IMG/VR virus record: IMGVR_UViG_3300030380_004437
Span: 1-60,247 of that record
Length of the DNA: 60,247 nucleotides
Strand: one strand, 5' to 3'
Origin: a virus
Positions within the stretch are counted from its first letter, which is position 1; each line of letters begins with the position of its first letter. This document shows, one piece after another, positions 8,680 to 16,435 of the stretch. Both the position numbers and the translations under genes were made by a program. The notes beneath the pieces are model-generated. The model did no database searches, was not told the DNA's origin, and worked only from the letters and a program-made list of their open reading frames with translations.

Positions 8680-9090
8680 TTAGCTATATGATTTTATACA
8701 ATGTAAAACAATCATATATGAATCACCACTACTTGCTCCAGTTGTGGTTAGGTTTAAATCACCTGTTTTACCACTACCAGAAGTATTTTGTAATCCACCA
8801 AAAGGGCTAAAGTCTAAAACACCATCAGAACTTGGATTAAGCTCAACACAGAGAGTATCAGTAGAAGCGTCCCACAGTAATCCTATTTTAGTAAAACCTA
8901 AAATACTGTAATACACTCTAAATAATTTTACTCCTGTACATGCAGCTCCATCACTTTTCCTAGCTGTAAGTCCACTTACATCTACTTTAGTCACAGCACT
9001 TTCACCAGTGCTATCACTAACATTGGTAAGTTGTACTATAAAGTCTTTATCGCCGTCTAAGACGGTTTTCGATGTTACGGTATCAGCCAT
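8680..9090 (-). CDS. Small virion structural protein
   Basis: 136 residues, beginning MADTVTSKTVLDGDKDFIVQ, all-beta by composition and rich in Ser, Thr, Gly and Asp. It lies between two other small structural genes and has a ribosome site (AGGAG) before its ATG. The type recurs in marine phage head operons, possibly as a capsid decoration or head-tail protein. No enzyme motif is present. Confidence 0.7.
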   Translation of the reverse strand: MADTVTSKTVLDGDKDFIVQLTNVSDSTGESAVTKVDVSGLTARKSDGAACTGVKLFRVYYSILGFTKIGLLWDASTDTLCVELNPSSDGVLDFSPFGGLQNTSGSGKTGDLNLTTTGASSGDSYMIVLHCIKSYS

Positions 9091-9102
9091 AGTTTACTCC
9101 TA

Positions 9103-9609
9103 TTATGCGTCAGCGAATGGAGTGACTAAAGTTCCTGAACCTAAAGTAATACCTTCAACGGCATACTTGGCAGAAGCTAAAGCTGTCACTGTTATTATAC
9201 TTCCTGCAAGACCACCTTTAGTGGAACCGTTTAAAGTAATAACATCATTAGATGCTCCAGATATAAAAGTTTTACCTGTAGCATTATTTACACCTGTGTA
9301 TAAACCACCTACAAACTTATCTGTACCATCTGTTAAGACGTCCATATCAGTTGCAGCAGTGACTACGACAAAAGTAAATGTAGCCCCTAAATTATTTAAT
9401 TGATTAGGGTCGTCATCCGCTCCTGGAGCAGTAGCTACGATACTTGGTAAAGTAAATTTACCGTCAGCATCATTACAAAGTAGAACTTTGCCTGCGTGTG
9501 AATCTACAGTTAAAGTAGTGTCAGCTGTTAAACTAACAACATTAGCATTACCTGCAGATATAAAACCAGCAAGAGATCTTACTGGACCTGAGAATGTTGA
9601 TTTTGCCAT
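9103..9609 (-). CDS. Small virion structural protein, possible decoration protein
   Basis: 168 residues of beta-rich, Ala/Gly/Thr-rich sequence starting MAKSTFSGPVRSLAGFISAG. The body (HAGKVLLCNDADGKFTLP and repeated TxLxG turns) suggests a beta sandwich like those that stud capsids. It is the first gene after the terminator that follows the capsid gene, and it has a strong ribosome site (AAGGAGGG). It may therefore be expressed from its own promoter and made in large amounts. Confidence 0.65.
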   Translation of the reverse strand: MAKSTFSGPVRSLAGFISAGNANVVSLTADTTLTVDSHAGKVLLCNDADGKFTLPSIVATAPGADDDPNQLNNLGATFTFVVVTAATDMDVLTDGTDKFVGGLYTGVNNATGKTFISGASNDVITLNGSTKGGLAGSIITVTALASAKYAVEGITLGSGTLVTPFADA

Positions 9610-9630
9610 AATTTCCCTCCTTAGGAAATA

Positions 9631-9674
9631 TGTTCTATAGTCTCGGCTTGTCTGCTAGGTCAGTCTATAGAACA
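9631..9674. repeat. Inverted repeat in the leader of the 9103-9609 gene
   Basis: Ten-base perfect arms TGTTCTATAG and CTATAGAACA are separated by 24 bases. The repeat lies in the 165-base gap between the capsid terminator and the next structural gene. It could be an operator or an RNA stem in a 5' leader that precedes the ribosome site. Confidence 0.55.
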
Positions 9675-9724
9675 AGTTAATAACCTAGATACAAGAATTC
9701 TATACTGTTTTTAGACCAAAAGAA

Positions 9725-9744
9725 AGGGAAGCCGAAGCTTCCCT
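9725..9744 (-). terminator. Rho-independent terminator after the major capsid gene
   Basis: On the minus strand AGGGAAGC and GCTTCCCT form a perfect 8-bp stem closed by a TTCG tetraloop, followed by TTCTTTT. It lies 30 bases after the capsid stop codon. A stable UUCG hairpin here would partly end transcripts and favour capsid expression over distal genes. Confidence 0.85.
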
Positions 9745-9774
9745 AACTTTTATCATGGAGATATGATATTAGGA

Positions 9775-10683
9775 TTATGCTCCTGGGGAACCGTACATTC
9801 CTCTCCAGTCACTAAATCCGAAAGAATATCTTTCTCTAGCTTTGTATCGAACATTACCAGTTTCAAAATCACCTTCCATTCCAGTAGTCATTGCAGCTCT
9901 TTCGAAGTGCTTCATACCGTTAGGAGAGTCAGTTTTGATAAAGAATGCGTCAGCATCTGTTAAGTAATGGTTCACTACATAACCTTCAGGTAACATACCC
10001 ATATTTCTCAATGAGTTTATGTCATTGTCAGAAGTACCTACTCTACCAGGAGAGTTTAGTATTCTGTCAGCAACAAACTGTAACTGAGGAGGTATGATTA
10101 ACTTTCTAGCTTGAACGTTGACTTTAATGCCTCTTTCATCTTTAAAAGCAGCAATATCAATCATCGCATTTTCTAGCGAAGTTTCATTCAGGTCAGCAGC
10201 TGTGCTTGGTTCATTAGACTGATCACCTGCACTTAGTGTAGGGTGGTCAGTAGTTAATAATGGTTTTCCGTCGCCTCCTGGGAAGGAAGTTGAGAAAGCA
10301 TTATTAAGAACATTCGCAGCTTTGACTTGTTTAGTAGTCGCCATTGAACGTGCTAAAGCTTTAGTGTATCTTGAAGAAAGAGAATCGTAGAGATTATCTT
10401 CGATTGCTTCTTCTGTCAACGCAAAAGCTAACGCAACAGTTTCGTGAGAGTATCTAGAAGTGAAAGTTTCTTGTGCTGTGTCGTATGTCACTGCTGCACC
10501 TTCTCCTTTAGTCGGAGCTTGTGCGAAACCAGATAACATTACTTCTTCTTCGAAAGCTCTTTCCGAAGTTTCAGTATCGAAAATTTCAGCATGTTCATTT
10601 TCAAATCTGTTATACTCTAAACCAAAAAGTGCATTCAGTCCAGGTTCGAGTTCTTTAACTAATTGAGCTCTGTTTATAGCCAT
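9775..10683 (-). CDS. Major capsid protein (HK97-like fold)
   Basis: 302 residues beginning MAINRAQLVKELEPGLNALFG. The sequence has the layout of HK97-type capsids of the Mu gpT-like group: an N-terminal helix, a spine-helix region rich in Ala, the DHPTLSAGD loop, the P-domain phrase ARKLIIPPQLQFVADRIL, and a C-terminal ARERYSFGFSDWRGMYGS. It follows scaffold-like and decoration-like genes and is followed by a strong terminator, as expected for the most abundant virion protein. A ribosome site AAGGTGA precedes the ATG. Confidence 0.9.
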   Translation of the reverse strand: MAINRAQLVKELEPGLNALFGLEYNRFENEHAEIFDTETSERAFEEEVMLSGFAQAPTKGEGAAVTYDTAQETFTSRYSHETVALAFALTEEAIEDNLYDSLSSRYTKALARSMATTKQVKAANVLNNAFSTSFPGGDGKPLLTTDHPTLSAGDQSNEPSTAADLNETSLENAMIDIAAFKDERGIKVNVQARKLIIPPQLQFVADRILNSPGRVGTSDNDINSLRNMGMLPEGYVVNHYLTDADAFFIKTDSPNGMKHFERAAMTTGMEGDFETGNVRYKARERYSFGFSDWRGMYGSPGA

Positions 10684-10695
10684 CTATATCACCTT

Positions 10696-11235
10696 TTAGT
10701 CGTTACCGAACGTTGAAGCAGGGAATACAAAATAACCTCTAGCGTATTGACCAATTGAGTTGTCAGGTCTTTCGACGAAACCAACTTGTTTAGCAATACC
10801 ACTATTAGTAGTAGTAGTCACACCTTCTTTCGAACGGTTGTTGTTAGTATCACCTGCAGTCGTAGAGATTGTATGTACTTTCCCTATATCAGCTTGAGTT
10901 GGAGTACCTGTGTACTGTGCCTCATATGCGATATCAGGGTCTGTATATACAAATGCTTTAGCGTCTGCAGAACCTTGTGTAGCTGTAGTCGATGGCCATT
11001 TTCTTGAGAAAACGATTTCACCGTTTGTAGCTGTATACTCTACACCATAAAATACACCTAGAGGAGCATCAGTAGCCCCACCTTGAAGAACGTATCCAGA
11101 AGCAAGTTTAACAACGTCACCAGCGAAGATGTCGCCAGTTGCACCACTTTGGATAGCAAACTCAGATGGTCTGATAGTCCCCCCAGACATGTGATATGCT
11201 GGAGTAAATCCGTTAGGATCGTTTACATTTGCCAT
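10696..11235 (-). CDS. Head decoration-like structural protein
   Basis: 179 residues starting MANVNDPNGFTPAYHMSGG. It is beta-rich, with a Gly/Thr-rich core (GDIFAGDVVKLASGYVLQGG) and an ending of FPASTFGND. It lies directly upstream of the capsid gene with a 12-base gap. Such proteins commonly coat marine phage capsids in a similar way to lambda gpD. This assignment rests on position and composition, not on a diagnostic motif. Confidence 0.65.
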   Translation of the reverse strand: MANVNDPNGFTPAYHMSGGTIRPSEFAIQSGATGDIFAGDVVKLASGYVLQGGATDAPLGVFYGVEYTATNGEIVFSRKWPSTTATQGSADAKAFVYTDPDIAYEAQYTGTPTQADIGKVHTISTTAGDTNNNRSKEGVTTTTNSGIAKQVGFVERPDNSIGQYARGYFVFPASTFGND

Positions 11236-11281
11236 TTTTTACCTTTATATATGTAAAAATTAAAATTACGGCAATAAAAAA

Positions 11282-11755
11282 TTAACTTTCTTTATTACCA
11301 CTTCCAAAGGTAACTCTGGTTTGTCTATTGGGTTTTTCAATAGGCATTACAGGGTTACTTTCTCGCATTAAATTATGATCAACAGCATTCATTTGATCAG
11401 CAGACATATTTTCATAATACTGCCTTCTTTGATTTACTGTTTCCTCAGGTATTTTAGCGAGGATAAGCCCACCAACACCGATAACACCAGCATGTCTACC
11501 GTCTTCTACAGTTGGAGCTTCAAACTCAGGGTGATCTTCTGCTCTCACAGGTTCAAACCCTTCACGAATACGTTTAGACATATTCGCTTTGTCTTCTTGC
11601 CCTACCATAGATTCACGTATCCATCTGTATACATATCCATCAGGTGGCTCAGGTGCGTCTAATAAAGACGGAGGTCGCCATGGTTTCGCACGAACTGTTT
11701 TTTCTCGTGACTCTGCAGCTCTTGGAGTTCTAGCTGATTTGGTATTTTCTTCCAT
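11282..11755 (-). CDS. Conserved head-operon protein of unknown function
   Basis: 157 residues, basic at the N-terminus, with PWRPPSLLDAPEPPDGYVYR and RWIRESMVGQEDKANMSKR as distinctive phrases. These recur in marine phage head operons. The middle is Gly-rich (GVIGVGGLILAK). No catalytic motif is visible. It lies between the scaffold and decoration genes, so an assembly factor or minor head protein is likely. Confidence 0.7.
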   Translation of the reverse strand: MEENTKSARTPRAAESREKTVRAKPWRPPSLLDAPEPPDGYVYRWIRESMVGQEDKANMSKRIREGFEPVRAEDHPEFEAPTVEDGRHAGVIGVGGLILAKIPEETVNQRRQYYENMSADQMNAVDHNLMRESNPVMPIEKPNRQTRVTFGSGNKES

Positions 11756-11763
11756 TTTTACTC

Positions 11764-12651
11764 CTACGTTTTCACGTGTTTAGCGTATTCTTCAGGTGAC
11801 ACACCAAGTCTCTTCGCTATTGAGAGTTGGCTCGGTGTCAACCGAACGGTGCGTGCTTTTTTGGTTGACCTTGCCCCCTTGGAAGACACGGCTACTACAT
11901 CTTGCACGTTCTTTTGTGACGCATTACCATCAAATTTATGAGGGAATGTATCAGCAATTCTTTTATCTAACTCTGAGTAATAATCGTCAGAGTTTGGGTC
12001 AAAACCTTCTTCTCTTATAAGTTGGTTATGAAAAGCGAAAGCAACACTTGTCATAGCGACGTCTTCACCAAACCACTTATTTTTAGAAGCCCAATTAACA
12101 GCTTTAGGATCTGGTTCAGGAATCGGTTCCTGAGAAGGTTGAACAACTTCTTGAGTATTTCCAACAACTGTTTCAGTTTTAGTTTCATCTACTTCTGGTT
12201 TTACCCTATTTAAACTTTCTTGCTCTACTGCCAAAGTGGCTAATGCTTTTTGAGCTTCAACGATTTCTTTTGAATCGTTCATCTCGTAAGCCTGTTTTAA
12301 CCTGTTTTCAGCAGAAGCTAGTTCAGAACCAACTCGAGCATTGTACTCATCATAAAGGTTTTTATCCTTAAGTGAAAGTTTTTCTTTAGTAGTGGATAGC
12401 TCACCTTGAACATTTTGTGCATATTCAATGGCAGCTTTTTCTCTCCTTTCTGCTTCCCTGACCTTATAAGTAAGTTTATTGATACGTTTTTGTACCGATT
12501 CACTATACTCTTCGATCTCATCAGCATCGGATGATGCTTCTTGTGTTTCAGTAGTTTCTACTGATATTTGTTGTTCCTCTTGAACAACATCATTATTTTC
12601 GTCAAGAGTCACTTCCAGTGATTCTTCTTCTGTTTGCACGGTTTCTACCAT
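11764..12651 (-). CDS. Capsid scaffold-like protein
   Basis: 295 residues, very acidic in the first 60 (clusters of Glu and Asp). A long helical coiled-coil part (residues about 45-145, with RINKLTYKVREAERREKAA) follows, and the C-terminus is basic (ARSTKKARTVRLTPSQLSIA). An acidic coiled coil with a basic capsid-binding tail, placed just before the capsid genes, is the classic scaffold profile. A protease is not apparent. Confidence 0.7.
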   Translation of the reverse strand: MVETVQTEEESLEVTLDENNDVVQEEQQISVETTETQEASSDADEIEEYSESVQKRINKLTYKVREAERREKAAIEYAQNVQGELSTTKEKLSLKDKNLYDEYNARVGSELASAENRLKQAYEMNDSKEIVEAQKALATLAVEQESLNRVKPEVDETKTETVVGNTQEVVQPSQEPIPEPDPKAVNWASKNKWFGEDVAMTSVAFAFHNQLIREEGFDPNSDDYYSELDKRIADTFPHKFDGNASQKNVQDVVAVSSKGARSTKKARTVRLTPSQLSIAKRLGVSPEEYAKHVKT

Positions 12652-12679
12652 GTTATACCTCTTTTGGTTGCGTGATTAT

Positions 12680-13153
12680 TTACGAGCTAGAAAGAATATC
12701 CTCAGGATTTTCTATTCTTGCCAATATTTCATCATCGTTTAATAAACGCAAGTCTCCGCCATCAATTTTGATACGAGCACCTGCGTACCTGCCAAAAATA
12801 ACCCAATCTCTTTCTTGACACCATGGTCCTTCTGGAAATTTATTGCTATCTTTGTATGCATCTGGTCCCAATGATACTACGAAACCAACATTAGTAGCTA
12901 GTCTTTCTTTCTCTAAAGTTTGGTTTGCCAGAATAATGCCACCCTTACTTGTAGTTTTAGGGGTGAACGGTAGTATTAATATCCTATACCCTGTGGGTTT
13001 AGGTAATTTCTCTGTAAGAGATTCATCCTCAGTAATTTTTTCTGCGGTGTACTTCTCTTCTTCAGGTTGTTTCATTTTACCTAAATTATCTACCACATCA
13101 GGTAATACTTTAGGTGTGCCTTCGCCAAATGATTTAGTTTGATCAACTTCCAT
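12680..13153 (-). CDS. GroES-like co-chaperonin
   Basis: 157 residues. After a 50-residue charged extension comes a Cpn10 domain: PTGYRILILPFTP, a mobile loop with KTTSKGGIILANQ, then LATNVGFVVSLG, DWVIFGRYAGARIKIDG and the family ending LRLLNDDEILARIE. Phage GroES proteins such as T4 gp31 cap the host GroEL to fold their own capsid protein. Its place just upstream of scaffold and capsid genes supports this. The N-terminal extension is unusual and may be a targeting or regulatory segment. Confidence 0.85.
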   Translation of the reverse strand: MEVDQTKSFGEGTPKVLPDVVDNLGKMKQPEEEKYTAEKITEDESLTEKLPKPTGYRILILPFTPKTTSKGGIILANQTLEKERLATNVGFVVSLGPDAYKDSNKFPEGPWCQERDWVIFGRYAGARIKIDGGDLRLLNDDEILARIENPEDILSSS

Positions 13154-13343
13154 CTTTTTGCTCCTCTCTGCCTTGCAGGTCTATTATTAAAGATTCAGCG
13201 AAATTAAGACCTGATATTTCGCCTACTATTTTTTTGTAATCTTCCATATTCTTGATTCCACCAGCGATAAGAGTATTTTCTAATTGTTCTCTCCTATCCC
13301 TGAGGTTTCTAAGAAACCTTTCTATGAGTACTATAGCGTCCAA
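13143..13343 (-). CDS. Small helical protein upstream of groES
   Basis: 66 residues with a predicted pair of amphipathic helices (IVLIERFLRNLRDRREQLENTL and a second LNFAESLIIDLQGR segment). The short coiled coil suggests an oligomeric helper protein. It overlaps the GroES start by 11 bases and starts right after the preceding basic protein, so it is translationally coupled. Function unknown. Confidence 0.6.
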   Translation of the reverse strand: MDAIVLIERFLRNLRDRREQLENTLIAGGIKNMEDYKKIVGEISGLNFAESLIIDLQGREEQKDGS

Positions 13344-13550
13344 CTATGTACCAACTTTTTTCTGAGCTTTCTTATGTGCTTCTGTAAAAGTAGATCCACG
13401 TTTCATCATATTTGTCATACTGACCATGTGTTTTTTAGTATGATGTTTAGCGTGTTTTTTCATAACATCTTGTTGCCTTTTATTAAGACTCGAGATGTCA
13501 ACTCCCTTTACCGTAACCTTTTTCTTTTTATCTGTCATTAACACTTCCAC
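13344..13550 (-). CDS. Basic 68-residue protein
   Basis: Lys- and His-rich, with VDISSLNKRQQDVMKKHAKH and a C-terminal basic helix. The ATG at 13535 (MTDKKKKVTVKG) is a likely alternative start. The protein could bind DNA or act in head morphogenesis. It is one of a run of four small basic proteins between portal and scaffold. Function unknown. Confidence 0.6.
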   Translation of the reverse strand: MEVLMTDKKKKVTVKGVDISSLNKRQQDVMKKHAKHHTKKHMVSMTNMMKRGSTFTEAHKKAQKKVGT

Positions 13551-13801
13551 TGTCTTCTAGACCAATAATTTGCCTTAGTTTTATCACTCCCCATACTTTT
13601 GCTCCTGGCACAATAAGATTTTTTTCTTTTCTTATTTCCTGGATGAGCACCTAAGTTTGGATCCCCAAAAGTCACTCTTACTACCCTTCCGTTTGAGTTT
13701 TTCACAAAAACTTCCCTCGTCTTTTTTCCATATCCAGGTTTCCCTTTAGATATTCTTCTGGGTTTATTAAGAGTGACCTTTTTGCCTTTATATTCAGCCA
13801 T
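13538..13801 (-). CDS. Basic protein with paired cysteines, conserved in marine phages
   Basis: 87 residues, very rich in Lys, Arg and Gly. The C-terminal part, KKSYCARSKSMGSDKTKANYWSRRQWKC, has two Cys and is of a type I associate with short proteins in marine phage structural operons. Its start codon overlaps the stop of the upstream gene. DNA binding or head-core packing is possible. The function is not established. Confidence 0.65.
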   Translation of the reverse strand: MAEYKGKKVTLNKPRRISKGKPGYGKKTREVFVKNSNGRVVRVTFGDPNLGAHPGNKKRKKSYCARSKSMGSDKTKANYWSRRQWKC

Positions 13802-13998
13802 TATTTCTTTTTCTTTTTAGAAGTTTTCTTTTTAGGTTTTTTAGCAGTTTTTGCTGCAGCTTTAAAATCAGAAGCTTTAGGTGCACCTTTAGCCCCTTTC
13901 TTACGCATTTTTTTACCTTCTGCACGTTTTTTATTAATGTTGTAGTAAAGCCCTTTTTTAGCTGTTCTACCATCTTTGGTTTTATGCGTTTTCTTCAT
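13801..13998 (-). CDS. Histone-like very basic 65-residue protein
   Basis: About half the residues are Lys or Arg, with an Ala/Lys tail resembling histone H1-like or HU-tail segments (AAAKTAKKPKKKTSKKKKK). It starts at a TAATG overlap with the 22-residue peptide upstream. Such a protein could bind DNA or the inner capsid. Its C-terminal homopolymer-like codons make the region prone to sequence slippage, but the frame is intact here. Confidence 0.6.
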   Translation of the reverse strand: MKKTHKTKDGRTAKKGLYYNINKKRAEGKKMRKKGAKGAPKASDFKAAAKTAKKPKKKTSKKKKK

Positions 13999-14066
13999 TA
14001 CTTCTTCTTCTTTTTGTTCTTTTTCTTCATTACTGGTTTAGGTTTTCTTCTCATTGAACCTGGCAT
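13998..14066 (-). CDS. 22-residue Lys-rich microprotein, coupled to portal
   Basis: Starts MPGSMRRKPKPVMKKK and ends in a run of lysines. Its ATG overlaps the portal stop codon (TAATG), and its own stop overlaps the next ATG in the same way, giving two consecutive TAATG couplings. That arrangement is unlikely by chance and argues that it is translated. It may be a DNA- or RNA-binding peptide, or merely a bridge that carries ribosomes on. Function unknown. Confidence 0.5.
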   Translation of the reverse strand: MPGSMRRKPKPVMKKKNKKKKK

Positions 14067-16417
14067 TATACACCTCTGCTGTCTGTGTCACTTTTTCTAG
14101 TCTCTTCGAGAACTTTTGAAAAAGTTTCGTTTGTTTCTTTTTCTCGATCCCTGGCAATTTTCATTTCAGCGATCGCCTCATTAGACTCTATTTTAGCTAA
14201 ATCTACCTGACTTCGTAAAGCTTCAGATTGTTGTTTCGCTTCTATCTCACGTCCTTTTAACTCGAGAAGAGGATCCATACCTGCATTAGCTTGAGCTTGC
14301 GCCATAGCTTGTGCTTGACCTGTTACTTGTTGAGTAGCTTGAGCTGCCACTAGAGCTAATTCGTTCATCATTTCTGGAGTCATTTGATCCATAGGTGGTA
14401 GTTGTTGACCCATAGCTTGTTCTATTTGTTGTTTATATAGCATAGCTTGATGTTCTTGTATATTTGCACCTATAGCTGACACTGCTGTATTATTGTTAGC
14501 TACCATAGGGTTTTGTAAAAATGCACTGTGTGCTGCGATGTATGCTTCATGGTTTTGAAAATCAAACGCTTTTATAGGTGACCCTGTCATTGCTGCTTGT
14601 TGATCACTAATAGGGTCTCTTGGCGGAACTTCTACAGGTGGTGGTAATATAGCGTCAATGTTTTTTACTTCTAGAGCTTCATACATTCTTTTATATGCTT
14701 CTCTTAAATTATGTATTTGTGGTGCTGCTTGTGCCATTTGTAATTCTTGTTGTGCTAACATAACACGTTGTGACATACTAAATATATTAGGATCACTTAC
14801 AGGAATAATATCAACACGATCATCAAAGTCCATAGCTTTTATTTCTTGTTGACCGCCTTTTACTGCATACGGATATGCTGGTGGTAGAGTTTTAGCGAAT
14901 ATTTCTGCTAATAATCTAAATTCTTTACGCTGTGCATAGTGTAATCTTTTATGTATAGCTGACATTACCTTAGTACCACGCTCTAACATGGCTACAGTTG
15001 TACCTACTGGTAGTTGTTGACTACCTATATCACCAACTTGCATGTCTGCTATACTGGCAAACCTTCTACCAGAGTCAATAAGTACTGTTAGTAACTGACC
15101 TAACACGTTAGATGGCTCTTTATAAGGTAAAGGCATCAATGCGTCACGTATTGCTCCTCCTGGAACGTCAACATCTCTAAATTCTCCTGGACTTAGTGGC
15201 TCATCTTCACCTTGTATCCTCATACCTCTGGCTTTAAACCCAGCTGGTAGGTTTGAGAGAGTTCCAGCGTCAATTAATTGCCTTAAAATAGCTGTGGCGG
15301 ACTTAGTTAGCCCTCCAATCATGTGAATTAGCCCAAAACCGTAAAATCCTAGCCCTGGAAGGAACTTATAGTGTATAAAATACTCTTTTTTCTTAAAATT
15401 AGTGTCTTCAGGGTTCCAATTACGTCTAATAGCGAGCACATCACCTGTATCTTCTAAAATTGTGACGATATATGGTACTGCTATCTCATATTCATCTATA
15501 CCTTCAAGCTCTAAATCTACATGAAACTCTAAAATTGTGTAATTATTGTAGTCAGAAGCAGGTTTTGACAAACCTTGTAACTCATCTATCTTTTCTTGAG
15601 CTTCATTATACTCACTTGGTAAAGCTCCACCGAGTTCAATATCCCTATATACACCTGAAAGTTGCATTTTACGGACATCATTACCTGTCATATTTACGCA
15701 ATGGGTGATTCTAGGGCTGGTTTCTAGGTTAGTTGTATCATAACTTACTACTAAATCCTCTGCTTTTACAAAAACAGCTGAAGGTCTTTCTAAAATTGAG
15801 TCATAATACACTTTTTTGAATGCTGATCCAGATAATGGTAGGTGAAATAACAGCTGATCCATCTCTGGGTCATAGTCTTCCATAACTTCTGTTATCTGGT
15901 AGTTCATAAATTCTTTTACTCTGTTCGCTTGGGCTACGCTCTCTGGCGTCTCTTCCCCCACAACTTTGGTACTCACTGGTCCATTAGGAGGTAATAATTC
16001 CTTATATGCTTGCGCTTGGAACTGTGTTGTCGCTTCGGACAGCAATGGATGAGTGACACCAGAGGCTCCAGCGAACGGCTGATCACGGTCTTCGGCTTTT
16101 ATGCCGAGTAAATCTAAACCTTTAGAAAATCCATCAAGCCACTCCTCTCTGGAAGATTTATCTTCTTCATACGAAGACATTAACTCAGAGGTGAGTTCCC
16201 CTAAGTATCTTTCATCCAAGACTTCGGTTAAATTAACTTCAAAATTAGTTTGAATACTTTCTTGTTCTGTGACCGCGATCATTTGACCGTCTGGTCCCAT
16301 TTGAAAATCTGTGGTAGGTTCTGCTTCCTCCTCCACTATTACATTTATGTCTTCTTCTTCTATCCCTGGTTCCTGTAATTTTGGTGGGTTAGGATATCTT
16401 TGTCTTTCTATTGCCAT
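14066..16417 (-). CDS. Portal protein (podovirus type)
   Basis: 783 residues, within the size range of P22-like portals. Recognisable phrases are DRDQPFAGASGVTHPLLSEA, DPEMDQLLFHLPLSGSAFKKVYYD, FLPGLGFYGFGLIHMIGG and PVGTTVAMLERGTKVMSAIHKR, typical of marine podovirus portals. The C-terminal 120 residues are Gln/Ala-rich and helical (barrel-like). It forms the dodecameric ring through which DNA enters. It follows the large terminase by 18 bases, the standard packaging gene order. Confidence 0.92.
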   Translation of the reverse strand: MAIERQRYPNPPKLQEPGIEEEDINVIVEEEAEPTTDFQMGPDGQMIAVTEQESIQTNFEVNLTEVLDERYLGELTSELMSSYEEDKSSREEWLDGFSKGLDLLGIKAEDRDQPFAGASGVTHPLLSEATTQFQAQAYKELLPPNGPVSTKVVGEETPESVAQANRVKEFMNYQITEVMEDYDPEMDQLLFHLPLSGSAFKKVYYDSILERPSAVFVKAEDLVVSYDTTNLETSPRITHCVNMTGNDVRKMQLSGVYRDIELGGALPSEYNEAQEKIDELQGLSKPASDYNNYTILEFHVDLELEGIDEYEIAVPYIVTILEDTGDVLAIRRNWNPEDTNFKKKEYFIHYKFLPGLGFYGFGLIHMIGGLTKSATAILRQLIDAGTLSNLPAGFKARGMRIQGEDEPLSPGEFRDVDVPGGAIRDALMPLPYKEPSNVLGQLLTVLIDSGRRFASIADMQVGDIGSQQLPVGTTVAMLERGTKVMSAIHKRLHYAQRKEFRLLAEIFAKTLPPAYPYAVKGGQQEIKAMDFDDRVDIIPVSDPNIFSMSQRVMLAQQELQMAQAAPQIHNLREAYKRMYEALEVKNIDAILPPPVEVPPRDPISDQQAAMTGSPIKAFDFQNHEAYIAAHSAFLQNPMVANNNTAVSAIGANIQEHQAMLYKQQIEQAMGQQLPPMDQMTPEMMNELALVAAQATQQVTGQAQAMAQAQANAGMDPLLELKGREIEAKQQSEALRSQVDLAKIESNEAIAEMKIARDREKETNETFSKVLEETRKSDTDSRGV

Positions 16418-16435
16418 GTTTGTAATTTAGAAGCG

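Noticed and set aside
11796-12213. Plus-strand frames in the scaffold gene region
   Set aside because: Antisense shadows of the scaffold gene with no signals of their own.
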